64,000 bases of DNA from Hyphodiscus hymeniophilus (Eukaryota > Ascomycota > Leotiomycetes > Helotiales > Hyphodiscaceae): contig VNKQ01000003.1 of NCBI GenBank assembly GCA_016508695.1, forward strand, positions 2,232,001 to 2,296,000, in the 5' to 3' direction. This document shows, one piece after another, positions 47,420-58,618 of this stretch. The position numbers and the translations under genes are program-made. The first letter of the stretch is position 1. Each line of letters starts with the position of its first letter. The notes under the pieces are model-generated. The model searched no databases and had not been told where the DNA came from. It was given only the letters and a program-made list of their open reading frames with translations.

Positions 47420-48118
47420 CCTCAATCAGTATTTCTCTCCTCTGACCGTCGTCCCTCGGATCGATACGCGATTTTTCTAATAGCTCTACGTGAGCGTCCC
47501 TGACTTTATGATAAGCGTAGTTGCCTCCTCTTCCAAGTTCCTCTCTATTGTAAGAGAGAGGGGCTGCCAAAGCTCGACCACTCTCTCAGAGCAGAAGAGC
47601 GCCCGAAGGAAGAGGAGCATCTGAACCCCGATTTAGAAAAGGTCCGGTTTGGTGTGCTATTGGTTGAGATTTGGGATGAATTGGAATTGTACCCCGAGAA
47701 GTAAGAGAATGTCCTATTCAGTCCAATGGTTTCATGATTGAGAAAATGGTCTCTAGGTCCATGTAGGTTTAGCGGCTCGTGAAGAGCTCACAGCTGCTGA
47801 TTCTAAGTTGGTAGTACATCCACGTAAAGTATTGGGAAGGAAGAATGTAGAATGTAGAATGTAGAATGAAAACGAATTATGAAAAGCCTGGATTCTCCGA
47901 GCACTCCGCCCGCCATTTCTCCAACTTTCGTGCTCTTCGTTGTGTTGCTGGATCTTTTGAACTTCCCCAGACCCCCGCATTTCGACGGGCAGGCTGAGGG
48001 GCCGAGGCCGAGGCATTGCAGCTTACCTTAAACGAAAGCACATCGACATCAATGACAACTCTATATCGCCTCAAATCCCTCTCCCGTCTTACATTCTGAG
48101 CTGTCGACGCTATTTCCC

Positions 48119-48125
48119 TATATAA
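48119..48125 (+). promoter_or_regulatory. Candidate TATA box of the alcohol oxidase gene
   Basis: TATATAA lies 98 bp upstream of the preferred ATG at 48217 and follows a pyrimidine-rich stretch. Confidence 0.4.
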
Positions 48126-48216
48126 CCATTCATTCTTGGACTCACCAGTTCTCGTTGTATTCTGTACTAGCTACGACGCTCAGGAGACATTGTCAGCCTC
48201 GCAAGGCTACTTCAAG

Positions 48217-50572
48217 ATGACTACTCGACAGATGGAGCTTCTTGCACCATTAGCCAATCCTCTGCCAGATTTACCTCCCGGAGAACCGTTCACCACAGAA
48301 CAATGGACGATACTGATGGCGATTATGGATACTATCATTCCATCCATTCGAAGAGAGCCATTAGCGAACGATAAGATTACGCAGCTCGCGGTGTCCGACG
48401 TACAATATAACGCTGCGATAGCCCACCTCAAAAAGACGGTGGTTGATGCTCCAACGAATGACGCTCTAGACGAATACCTAGATGAAAGACCATCTGCAAG
48501 TCCGAGATTCCAGTCCTTGTTGAAACGGTACCTTGGGCACTATGCACCGGAAGATGCGAAGAAGGGGCTTTCGTTCGTCTTGTCTACTTTGAAGTAAGTG
48601 GTATAAATGGTTGCTATACTAATTTACTAATTCTGTATTCAGCACAAGAGTCGGATCGAGACTTCTCACCGGATATACAACCCCTTTGAACCAGCAACCA
48701 ATTGCAGTCCGTCAATCGATCCTTGACAGCTGGCGCGATTCCTACCTTCCACCTCTCAATGCCATTCACAAACAGATGAGTTTCGCTGGAAAGAGTTTGT
48801 GGCTGAAAACGAGCACTACTGCTGCACCTATGATGGGTTTCCCAATCTCCCCAGATCATTACAAGCCTGGGCCGCATTTCGAGTACGATTTCCTTCAATT
48901 CGCTCAAAGTCCAGAGCCGGAAATCATCGAGACAGATGTGGTTATTGTGGGATCTGGATGCGGGGGCGCGGTGTGTGCGAAGAATCTGGCTGAAGCAGGA
49001 CACAAGGTCTTGGTTGTTGAGAAGTCATATTACTATCCACCATCTCAATTGCCAATGACCGAAGAGTCTGCAGGTGTACATCTTTTCGAAAATGGAGGAA
49101 CTATCAACACCGATGATGGATCAGTTGCAGTTATTGCTGGCAGCAATTGGGGCGGTGGCGGGACAGTCAATTGGTCTGCGTCTCTCCAAACCCAGGGTTT
49201 TGTTCGCAAGGAGTGGGCGCAAGATCGTGGTCTTACGTTCTTTGAGACCGCTGAGTTCCAGAGCTGTCTAGACAGGGTCTGTCATCGTATGGGAGTTTCT
49301 GCAGATCACATTCGGCATAACCATGGCAACGAGTGTCTCATGGAAGGTTCTCGGAAGCTTGGATATCACGCGAAGGCAGTGCCGCAAAATACTGGTGGGG
49401 ATGAGCATTACTGCGGCCACTGCTCATTGGGCTGCGGTGCAGCTCAGAAACAGGGCCCGGTGGTATCCTGGCTTCCAGATGCAGCCAAGGCTGGAGCAAA
49501 ATTCATCGAGGGCTTCAAGGTTGACCACGTGATGTTCGATGAGACGAGCGGCACCAAGAAAGCCATTGGAGTGAAAGGAACTTGGACTTCAAGGAATAGC
49601 AACGGAGGCACAGACGGATCACTTGAAGACCGGAGAACTCGAGAGATCATTGTCAAGGCCAAGAAAGTCATCATCTCATCAGGCACATTGTGGAGCCCAA
49701 TCATCCTAATGAACAGTGGCCTCAAGAACTGGCAAATTGGACGCAACCTATATCTTCATCCAGTCAATCTCTTAGCCGGGGTTTGGAAGGAAGATGTCAA
49801 ACCATGGGAAGGTAATCATACAAACCCCCCATCTCAAAATCTGCTAATAAATTCAGGTGGAATCCTAACCTCAGTCTGCACATCATTTGAGAACCTAGAC
49901 GGTCACGGCCACGGCGTCAAACTCGAAACCACTGTCATGACGCCCGCACTCTTCCTCACGCTCATGAATTGGAACTCTGGCTTAGATTTCAAGCTTCAGG
50001 CTCTCAAGCTTCGCCACACCAATGGCTACATCTCCATCGCTCGAGATCGCGACACAGGACGTATCTATCCAGATCCCGTCTCCCGATCCCCGAGGATAGA
50101 GTATTCACCTAGTGCCTTCGATAGAGCGCATGTCACGGAAGGACTTCTTGCGTTGGCCAAGTTATGCTACGTCACCGGCGCAACGGAAATCCACCCTTGC
50201 ATCCAAGGCGTCAAGCCCTTCATCCGTGATCTCGACGTCGTTCCCTCACCCCAAGACGTCGACCCGGGGATCACCGATCCCAGCTTCGCGGCGTGGCTCG
50301 CGGAGCTCAAGAGGATTGGGAACAAGCCTCCGGTTGGTACGTTTGCTTGTGCGCACCAGATGGGATCTAATCGCATGAGCACGCGAGAGAAGGACGGTGT
50401 TGTTGATCCGAAAGGCAGGGTTTGGGGGACGGAGGGGCTGTATGTCAGTGATGCGAGTGTGTTCCCCTCGGCTAGTGGGGTCAATCCAATGATCACGAAC
50501 ATGGCGATTAGTGATTGGATATCCAGGGGTGTGAGTAAGGAGCTGGGAGGCAGGATGGAGGCTAGGCTTTAG
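48217..50572 (+). CDS. Long-chain fatty alcohol oxidase, GMC oxidoreductase
   Basis: This FAD enzyme oxidises long-chain alcohols to aldehydes with release of H2O2, usually in peroxisomes or ER/microsomes of fungi that use alkanes or fatty acids. Exons 48217..48593, 48643..49811 and 49857..50572 give about 753 aa, normal for the family. The second intron is only 45 nt and is in frame, so it is easily missed; it has a GCTAAT branch site and TTCAG acceptor, and removal joins PWEG to GILTSV. The FAD-binding motif VVIVGSGCGGAVCAKNLAEA is at about 225-244. AGSNWGGGGTVNWSASLQ, CGHCSLGCGAAQKQ, and the C-terminal HQMGSNRMS and ASGVNPMITNMA motifs are diagnostic. The start at 48217 (MTTRQMELLAP) is preferred over 48136, as the longer form would begin right behind the TATA element. 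Confidence 0.94.
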
Positions 50573-51199
50573 GATGGGATCTTGAGGAGTTATCTGCTTG
50601 GTTATGTCTATAATAAATGAAGCCAAAGTTATGAAATCATGAAATATATCACATTTCTGTACGTCCTCTTGTGCACATCTTCAGCATCGCTCTACCTTCG
50701 CCTCTTCCCCCCTGGGATGAACAAGGCTGACTCTTGATTAGGGCCTTCTCGACTCCCATCTACAGTCATAGGTTCTTGAAAAATTCCGAATATTCCCGCC
50801 ATCAAATCATTCTAGCATGCATCTCCTACCCTAGAGTTAACTCAAATCCGCAGTCCCATTTCAACCCCTCCTTCTCCTTTGTCGTCCCGCCACTCGAGGA
50901 CAATACCAACGCCTTAAGCGAGAATCTCCCCTTTATTCCCTCCCCTCGTCTCGTGAGATCGTGACGACTAAGGACCCTAAAGTAATCTGGAAACCCCCGT
51001 CCGAATCCTCACTTAACTTTTCGTCTTTTCAAAAGGAGACTCATTCACGAAAGTTAAGAAAAAATCAAACTTTCAATTATCCTCCTCCTTTAGATTGTTT
51101 AAAGCTGATCTTCGAACACCTCGAACACGAAAACATACGCTGGATTGTGTGTGCAGCGCGGAAATAAGGGGAGATCAGAATATCTCTGACCCGCAGGGA

Positions 51200-51265
<66 letters not shown>

Positions 51266-52232
51266 AGAGAAACCAAGATGGCCCTACCAACACATCCCCT
51301 CCCGCCCATCGACCCCGCTCTCCTAGAAGCCATCGCCATTCTCGCGAGGCCTGTCGTGGGGAGGGCGACGATGGGGAGGAAACCGCCGTTGACGGAGGAG
51401 AAGCCTTGGGTTGGGAGTCAATAGCTGGTTTGTGATAGACTTGATATAATCGAATGGGGAGAGGTGATGAGATCTGAGAGCTGAGAAGTGATGGTGGAGG
51501 ATGGAGGGTGGAGGGCTGGATGGATGGGAGGGTTTTAGCCTTTAGGCTTGGGATACTGGGGGATGATGAGACCTGCACCAAGCCAGTGAGGTGGGAAGGC
51601 AGGACTGCTGGTTTTCGGGATGGACGGACTCCCTGGGATTTCCTATTCGCTCTTTGGATGTTGAGAACTGGGTTATGCTTCTACGTTCGGGATGCTCTGG
51701 GACTTTCATGCTCTAGGCTGTTATTTGAGATACTGTGGTCTTTTGTCGCTGGGTTGAGATATTGACTGCAACTTGCTCTCATCTTGATAATCGTTTTTAC
51801 AGTCGTAAAATATTGTGTATTTGGGGCATTCCGTTGAGAGACTCGTGTCTTGAAGGTCTTGAGCGATCGGATACTAAAGAGCCAAAGTATTCAATGTTTG
51901 AGGCCCGAGATAGCACTTGCATCTTTACGCTCAAAAGTTCTCAAAATAGGAAAAGCAGGTAGCAAAGTAACAGAATTTAAAGAATAGCAGAAAACGAAAT
52001 CACATGGATGAGAATGTAGAGCAGGCGCAAACTCGGGCAAGAAATAAACTGACTATGTTGAAGCAATGCCCTTTCGCTGATTCCGTTTTCATCTACGGAC
52101 GTAAGCCACTGCTGCTTTGACCTGCCTACCTGCCTGGGCTTGTGAAACGGAGCCCGAGCGTCTCGTGCCGCTTTGACTTGCTCACCAGAAGGTACCAAGG
52201 GGTAAGTACTTAAACGAGGAACCCATCTTGTG
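50573..52232. other. Intergenic region with an AG microsatellite
   Basis: The 1.66 kb between two convergent genes holds no convincing gene. A short open frame at 51281-51424 (48 codons, MALPTHPLPPIDPALLEA) starts just after the AG array. It has no recognised family and is probably spurious or a remnant. Confidence 0.45.
51207..51260. repeat. (AG)n microsatellite
   Basis: About 27 uninterrupted AG dinucleotides, purine-rich on the plus strand, preceded by one imperfect AGAGAAAG block. Confidence 0.95.
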
Positions 52233-54005
52233 TTACTCTTCACAAAGAGCTGCACACCTTTCAAGAGGTGCAACAACATGCTTGTGAAATCCAAGCGCGG
52301 GATGCCACTCCTCTTCACCTTCAGTTTCAGACATGGTGAGACACCAACGAACAGCATCCCGGAATTTAGAGCCCACACGAAATCCCAGCTCTCCATCGAC
52401 TCGTCCCAAGATGCGTTTCTTCAGTTCGAGAGCCTCCTCTCTATGAAAGGTCTTCATCTTGGATGAGAGCTGCACAGATCCGGTTGACGGTCCTCCTTTC
52501 GCGTCAAGGAGCATCAGAAGTGGGGTCCACAAAGCAATCTCGACAACCACCAGACCGAATGAATATATGTCGTATTTCATTTTATATCCCGAGGCAGCTT
52601 CACCTTGATAGTCCGGATGTCGATAGATCGCCGACTGGATATCCCGAAGATGCTTCCCTTTGTCGATCGTCACAGCTTCCGTGTCCTGGCGAGAATATTC
52701 AAACCCTGCTAGGTACGGCGACGAGATGGTAACCTGCCTGTCTTTCGACTTCGCCATCTCCTCATCCCACGCTTCTGGAAACAGCACGTTCTCGCTCCGA
52801 ATATTTTTGTGCATCCACCCACTATTCAGCAATTCTGCGAAAGTCTTTGACGTTAGGCTTGCCAGCCTGAACCGGTCTTCAAGTGCAGGCTTGTACTTTA
52901 AGGAGAACACATTCCTCAAGGAGACGGTCTGGCATCTGTTCGGCTCGCTTGACGCGATGGAAAAAGGACATTGAAAGATGAGCCACCACGAGAACGAACC
53001 AGGATCATCACAGTATCCCACTGCCCGGAAAGTCCGGAAATCCTCAGATCTTGCAGAACTCAGAAGCAGGATCAGCCGGTCGAAGCGGCTTTTAAGTTGC
53101 CGCTTGTCTTGGATAGAGATGTTCGCGTCGTACTGTTTTCGCTCGAGTAAAAATGGTCCAGGGCCCAAAATGGAACTTATCTGTTGTTTTGGAGCTACCA
53201 GTACCCGATTCTGTGCGGACATGTCTGCTGGCACCACAAAATCAACCGGGTCTCTTTGTTCGAGACTACGTGCACCTCCCGGGAAGTGAATCGATTTGGA
53301 TGCTTGTATTGCCTTTCTTTCGACCAGAGTTACGATCGTAGAGGTCGACTTTGATGGTGACTGTACAAAATTCGGCCCTAATGCTTGCTGAATGATTTCA
53401 ACATGCTCGGCGGGAATATCTCCCACCAGAACGATATTGATTTGTTTCCAATCATCCTTGACTGCTCTCCTCTGAGTTTCTGTAAGCAAGGCGTCCAGCT
53501 TGTCTATGTGCCCTTCAAGAGTGGCCACAAGCTTTGAAAACTTCGATTTCGACGTCAATGCCCATCGTATTCGATGGGGAATGTTCTTACTTTCCGATTC
53601 TTTTGGCTTCTCCTCAACGTCGAGTCTAATTCCCATCGAGCGGATTGACAAAGCCATTCCGCTCATGATGCCGTGCAGTCTTTCGGAACGAATTCTTGAT
53701 GCCTCTGAGACCACTAGACCAAAAGATTCCTTGACCTTCTCTGCCTCATCGAAGAGCTTGGTGATGCGATTCAGTCGCTCGGCGATGAGCTCGTGAATTG
53801 GGTGAAGATTTACATCAAACGTTCCCTTAGTCAGGCCGACATTTAGAGCCCATGTTTGCAACCTGAACTTCTCGATTTCAAGTCGAATAACAAGATTGGC
53901 AGAATCATCCTCGTAGTCCAGAGCAGTTTGAAAAGTCGACCACGCTTTGATAGCGCAACTGTAGGCGATCGTAAGGGCAGCTATGATTGTTCCAGGATCG
54001 ACCAT
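52233..54005 (-). CDS. HeLo-domain pseudokinase, putative cell-death/allorecognition protein
   Basis: A single exon of 590 codons. The N-terminal 215 residues look like a HeLo (prion-inhibition and propagation) domain. It opens MVDPGTIIAALTIAYSCAIK, then the LVIRLEIEKFRLQTWALNVG helix and ELIAERLNRITKLFDEAEKV, in the order seen in HET-S/HeLo proteins. A linker leads to a protein-kinase-like fold at about 300-580. The catalytic loop reads WMHKNIRSENVLF (about 398-410), with the HRD Asp replaced by Asn. The DFG site reads LAGF (about 431-434), so metal binding is lost. No glycine-rich loop is seen. KYDIYSFGLVVVEIALWTPL matches helix F. It is therefore probably a pseudokinase regulating the HeLo part, which in known cases forms membrane-damaging assemblies. 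It is divergent from a kinase-ankyrin gene. Domain identification is by eye. Confidence 0.82.
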   Translation of the reverse strand: MVDPGTIIAALTIAYSCAIKAWSTFQTALDYEDDSANLVIRLEIEKFRLQTWALNVGLTKGTFDVNLHPIHELIAERLNRITKLFDEAEKVKESFGLVVSEASRIRSERLHGIMSGMALSIRSMGIRLDVEEKPKESESKNIPHRIRWALTSKSKFSKLVATLEGHIDKLDALLTETQRRAVKDDWKQINIVLVGDIPAEHVEIIQQALGPNFVQSPSKSTSTIVTLVERKAIQASKSIHFPGGARSLEQRDPVDFVVPADMSAQNRVLVAPKQQISSILGPGPFLLERKQYDANISIQDKRQLKSRFDRLILLLSSARSEDFRTFRAVGYCDDPGSFSWWLIFQCPFSIASSEPNRCQTVSLRNVFSLKYKPALEDRFRLASLTSKTFAELLNSGWMHKNIRSENVLFPEAWDEEMAKSKDRQVTISSPYLAGFEYSRQDTEAVTIDKGKHLRDIQSAIYRHPDYQGEAASGYKMKYDIYSFGLVVVEIALWTPLLMLLDAKGGPSTGSVQLSSKMKTFHREEALELKKRILGRVDGELGFRVGSKFRDAVRWCLTMSETEGEEEWHPALGFHKHVVAPLERCAALCEE

Positions 54006-54282
54006 TTTGCAAATGCCTGCTCCGGTAAATGTACAAACTGCTCTCTCTTCTGACTTCTGAATGATATCGGATGGGTCGAGTCTGTATGCAGCGGTGGAAA
54101 GTGGTTGTTCACGCTGCCAAGTCAGAAACGCACCGATCGGACTTTACCTGCATGAATGCCTGTGATTGCTTCCAATTCGGAAGCCTCGTTGTCGTACAAC
54201 AAAAAAGTGGCTGAGCCGAGCCCATCATAAGTAACAACCTCAATCGCAATCAGGCTACCATCATGCAACAATTTTCAATATC
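54006..54282. promoter_or_regulatory. Short shared promoter region between HeLo and kinase-ankyrin genes
   Basis: Only 277 bp separate the two divergent start codons, so the two genes probably share regulatory sequence. No specific site was recognised. Confidence 0.55.
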
Positions 54283-57200
54283 ATGAGTACCTTTCAGTAT
54301 CAGTCGACATTCGACACGACGTCGTTCGTCGAAGATCGATCTTCATCAATCTTGGACACTCCGCACGAGACTCCTGCGACTTCAAGTGACAGCGGCACCG
54401 AACACAGTCCCGCGGGTGACCTAGCTTCGTTCGTATGTCACATTGCATACCTCGAAAACCAGCTTCGCAATGATGCTGGGACCATTTTCTTTGATGCTGA
54501 TAGCGAAGTATTCGGATCGAAGGTTGACATCGGTCAAGGGGCTTCATTCCGAGTCCAACGAGCGGAGTGGAGGCGGAAATTTGTAGACATTCAATCTTCT
54601 TCGGAGAATCGATGGGGGAGATATGTCGCTCTCAAAGCTGTTCGACCAAAGGTGGATGATAAGGCAGTCGACTGGCGAGACGTTCTGCTGGAAGTGAGGG
54701 CACTCCTACACGAACCACTTCGATATCATCCCAATATCGTTCGACTAATTGGCCTGGGTTGGGGTCCATCCGCAGACAGTGCTTCAATCTATCCTCAGCT
54801 CATCCTCGAATTCTCCGAGATAGGATCAATGGAAGCCTTGCAACAAGATAGTGCTCCCTTGCCATTCGCCATTAAGCAGAAGCTATGCTATGACGTTGGC
54901 CGAGGACTATCAATTCTACACGCCTGCGGCATTGTTCACGGTGATCTCACACATCGGAACGTACTTATATACAAAAGCAAAGTTACTACTCCCGGACTTC
55001 CCTTCACCGCTAAACTTTCCGATTTTGGAGGCTCCATCATGGATATGGCAATCAACCACAAGCATTCCTTGCGAATGTCAACCTGGCCCTATAGTGCCCC
55101 AGAACTTGGAAAAGCTCTGACGGCTGATGGGATTAAGAAAACAGACGTGTATTCTTTTGGCGTCTTGATTTGGAGGACATTTCTCGATTGTACCAACATT
55201 TTGCAAACCTTTGGTCTGACGGGGGAAAAGACCCCGCAGGCCGAGGATCAAGTCTCGGAGCTGAAACGTAACGAAGGTTTTCTGGTGGGAGCGAAGAGAA
55301 GTATCTATGCTTACGCAGCCTCAAAATCAGTTCGTGAAGAAGCTACACTCATGATTCTTCATACTTTGGAGAGTACTGTTCAGCGTGATCCAAGTGTGCG
55401 AGATCTAGCGAGGACTCAGTGGATACTAAGAGGCCTGAGGTGAGCAACTCAGAAGTACATCCAAAAGCGATTTCAATAAGCTGAGTCTGGAGCACAGAGC
55501 AGAAGATGTTTCTGACATTATCGTTAAAGTCAACGACAGGAACAAAAGAGACGAAGAAGAAAGAAGCGCCAGAGCTCCAGTATGTGGTCCTACAAATTGT
55601 TTTCTGGCAATCTGCTGATCATTTGTTCAAGGGCCATCATGGCCTCTCAGCAGACGGCCTTGGTGCTGAAATGGGCAGACGTGGTCATGACTATGATCCA
55701 CAAAATAACTTGCAAGTGCTACGAGACTGGTTCATTTCTAGATGCTAACTGTATTTACAGCCCAGGACTTCGTCCGAATCTTTCATTCCCCGAGTCTGGC
55801 GAGGTGTGTGCAAGCCTGACCCATCTCGAGTGAACGCTAACGTTCGCAGTTCAATTTCGAGCCTCTGAGGTTAAAGAATATTCTTGATTGGCCACAGCAG
55901 GAGCGCATCGTCAAAGAGTTCAAGCGCGCCGCGGTTATAAATCCTCATGAAGCGCCCGTCGAGCTGCAGCCTTTCATGGCATCGTTCTATCTTTTTCAAT
56001 GCTATCTGACCGAGTTCGGAGTTTCTTTCGATGCGCAAGAATTGTGTCATTGGCTAGCTAAAGCTACCGAGCCGGATGAAAGCGGAGGTATCGTTTACTA
56101 CGCACAGGCATGGCTTTGGAGAGTATGCAACGCTTTTGGTACTAGATGCCCCGAGCCTTTGAGTAAATTGGAGACGTATTTCAGGCTTAGCATCATGAGA
56201 GGACACCGAAATTGCGTATCCGATGGAGAAAAGATTATAGCTAATCTTCATGACCATGACTTGGAGAAGAAGTGGAGGCAAATTCTCAAAGATGGCCAGT
56301 ATGTCTTTCGTACAATGACTTCCGGTCTCGGAATGCCATACTTTGCCAACAGGAAGCTTCGGAGGCCATACGATCTGGACGACCTACCAGAATTGGACAG
56401 ACTCATTCAAGAGGAGCTCGGTGTTGACTATGGCCACTGTTTGAAAGGCAACCAAGCAACAACAGCCCAGGATATGTCAGATTCCGACAACGTCCCGAAG
56501 CCGCGGAATTTTGAATCCATATTTGTTAATCATATTGGACATGGCCTACTTCACTTTGCAGCTTCTCTGGGGAACGTTCAAGCACTTCGGCATCTAACAA
56601 GCAAGTACCAAGTCGACATTGACATCCGAGATCAAACAGCACATGAAACACCGCTGGTGTGCGCCTGCCGTGGCGGGCACTTTGAAAGTGCGATGTTTCT
56701 TCTCGAAGTCGGGGCCATCCCGAACGCGGGGGAGTTCGGCATTGAATCTCCATTGTCCTGGCTTTCCAGCTTCGGAAGCCAAGAAATGCAAAAGATTGCT
56801 CAGAAGCTTGTGGATGCCGGTGCGATAGTTGATGGTGGTGGAACTCACACCTTGCGTCCAGATGTGAGACCGATATGGGCCGACTGGGAACATCTTATGT
56901 CAATATCAGTCACCCCACTTGGCCGTGCGGTAATTATGAACAACCTCGAAGCTGTCAAAGTCCTGCTCAGTCATGGTGCCAACCCTCTTACCTCGCCCGA
57001 TCGCAAGAGGAGCAACTCGGGTGAAAATTCAGTGCAGCTAGCTGCAGTCCTCAATGTCCCAGAAATTCTAGAGGTGTTGATCCTCTATCTGAATTCCAAA
57101 CCAGATGAGCAAGCCACGATATTTGATGAAGGTGAAATGCTTCAAGTTGCTCACAAAGCTACCATCACCCCATTCGACACCACTTCGCTTCAGAGTCGGA

Positions 57201-58618
57201 TTGTAAGACATGGGCCCAAGTACAAAGCTGCCATGTTCAATACTCTTCGCCTGCTTCGCACCAACAAAGAAAAGTACAGCAGTGATTGGAAATTAGCTGG
57301 GAATCCCAAGGCCCCGGGAGGCTCTGTTCTCTGCATGGAAGCGAAGCTAGGTAATACTGACATCGTTGAACATCTGATTGAGCTGGGACACTCCCCAAAC
57401 GGTTCTCCAGGCCATCGACCCCTTGCGGAAGCTGTTAAACACAATCAAGAACCCATATTTCGAGTTCTCATTGGCCAAGGTGCTAACATATTCGTCAAGT
57501 GTAGTGAGGACAACGGCTCTCAACTCTCTTTGCTCCAAATATGTGCCGACCGTCCAAAGACTGCACGGCCTGGTCTGTTCATCGCAGAATATCTTCTTCA
57601 AAAAGGCGTTTCAGTTGATCCTTTACAAGATGGTTCCCCTTCTGCACTTGTATTCGCTATGCGGAACCAGGACTTCAAGCTCGCAAATCTGTTGCTAGCA
57701 AATGGAGCGGATGTCAACTTTACATATCAACTAGGAAAAGACGGCCCTTGGATGACAATCCTTGGTGAATTAACCCAGACGCATACAGTCGGAAGCTTAA
57801 AGGCAATTGAGTATCTTTTGTCGCTTGACAATAAAACTGGGGTGCCTGAACGGAACACAGGTGCACCCGAAAACCTTCTTGCCCAATTGGACCTGAAGTC
57901 CAGCAATGATTCCCGACAGGCTCCTGGCTTCATCGTGGACAAGACAAATAATCTTTCAGTCTTTCAAATCCTGGCCACATGCTCACAAGATACGATCAAT
58001 AACACAGCACAGCTATCTGCTCGAATCATTGGCACGTTGTTGAAATATTTCAAAGGGCCCGAGTATATTAACTTTACCCATCCTGTCTATGGCACCGCTC
58101 TATGTCTTGCATCGATCACCTCAAATGTTCACATGGTTTCGGCCCTTCTGGAAGTCAAAGCTCGTACTGACATAAGTGCTACTCCCGTCGGACTTCCTTC
58201 ACAACTCAAGGCGAAGCTAGGCCAGACGGAGGAGCCAGCGGTGCCTAAGAACCTCGCTCTCTCCGTACTTTCCAATCTGGCCACCGAAATCCATGAAGCT
58301 ACACAGCCCAACGATAGCCGACCGCTCTCTCCGTCCTCACTTGCCATCATCCGCGATAACATCACTATTCTAGAAATGCTTCCTGGGCCTGATGGAGTGG
58401 TTGACGTAGCCGCAAGCGCTCTTTTGGGCCAACTGAGCCAGAAGATTAAAGAGCTGGCCAAGCGCTCGAACACATCAAGGGCAGCTTGGACTGAGGGGGA
58501 GGGTAATATGCCGGTGGATTTATCGGTTCTGAAGGAGTTTGATGAATTGCCGTGGAAAGAGGGCGAGGAGATGGGGAGCGAGCAGGCTATCCAGACTATG
58601 TTAAAGTATGTGCGATGA
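54283..58618 (+). CDS. Protein kinase fused to ankyrin-like repeats
   Basis: This is a large protein of about 1371 aa from five exons: 54283..55439, 55498..55579, 55651..55715, 55761..55803 and 55850..58618. All junctions are in phase; the 65- and 43-nt exons are deduced from splice signals and are the least certain part. The kinase domain is at about 78-380, with the Gly loop DIGQGASF, the ATP Lys in VALKAV, LLEVRALLHEP (helix C), the catalytic loop HGDLTHRNVLI with Asp, DFG in LSDFGGSI, and SAPEL. All key residues are present, so it should be active. A middle helical region follows (about 450-650). About 680-1220 contains degenerate ankyrin units, for example GLLHFAASLGNVQALRHL, TPLVCACRGGHFESAMFLL, TPLGRAVIMNNLEAVKVLL and ALVFAMRNQDFKLANLLLAN. 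The architecture suggests a receptor-like sensor kinase; its partner may be the divergent HeLo protein. Confidence 0.84.

Larger units (their letters stand above)
44315..48216. other. Gene-poor, repeat-rich region
   Basis: This 3.9 kb has no gene I can support. It carries a TAGA array at about 45243-45269, a 15-bp tandem repeat at 46715-46911, a 21-bp perfect duplication at 47378-47419 and a three-copy GTAGAAT array near 47847-47868. Short ORFs such as those at 45466-45837 and 46007-46324 (minus) have no family signature. The last 100 bp form the promoter of the alcohol oxidase gene. Confidence 0.5.
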
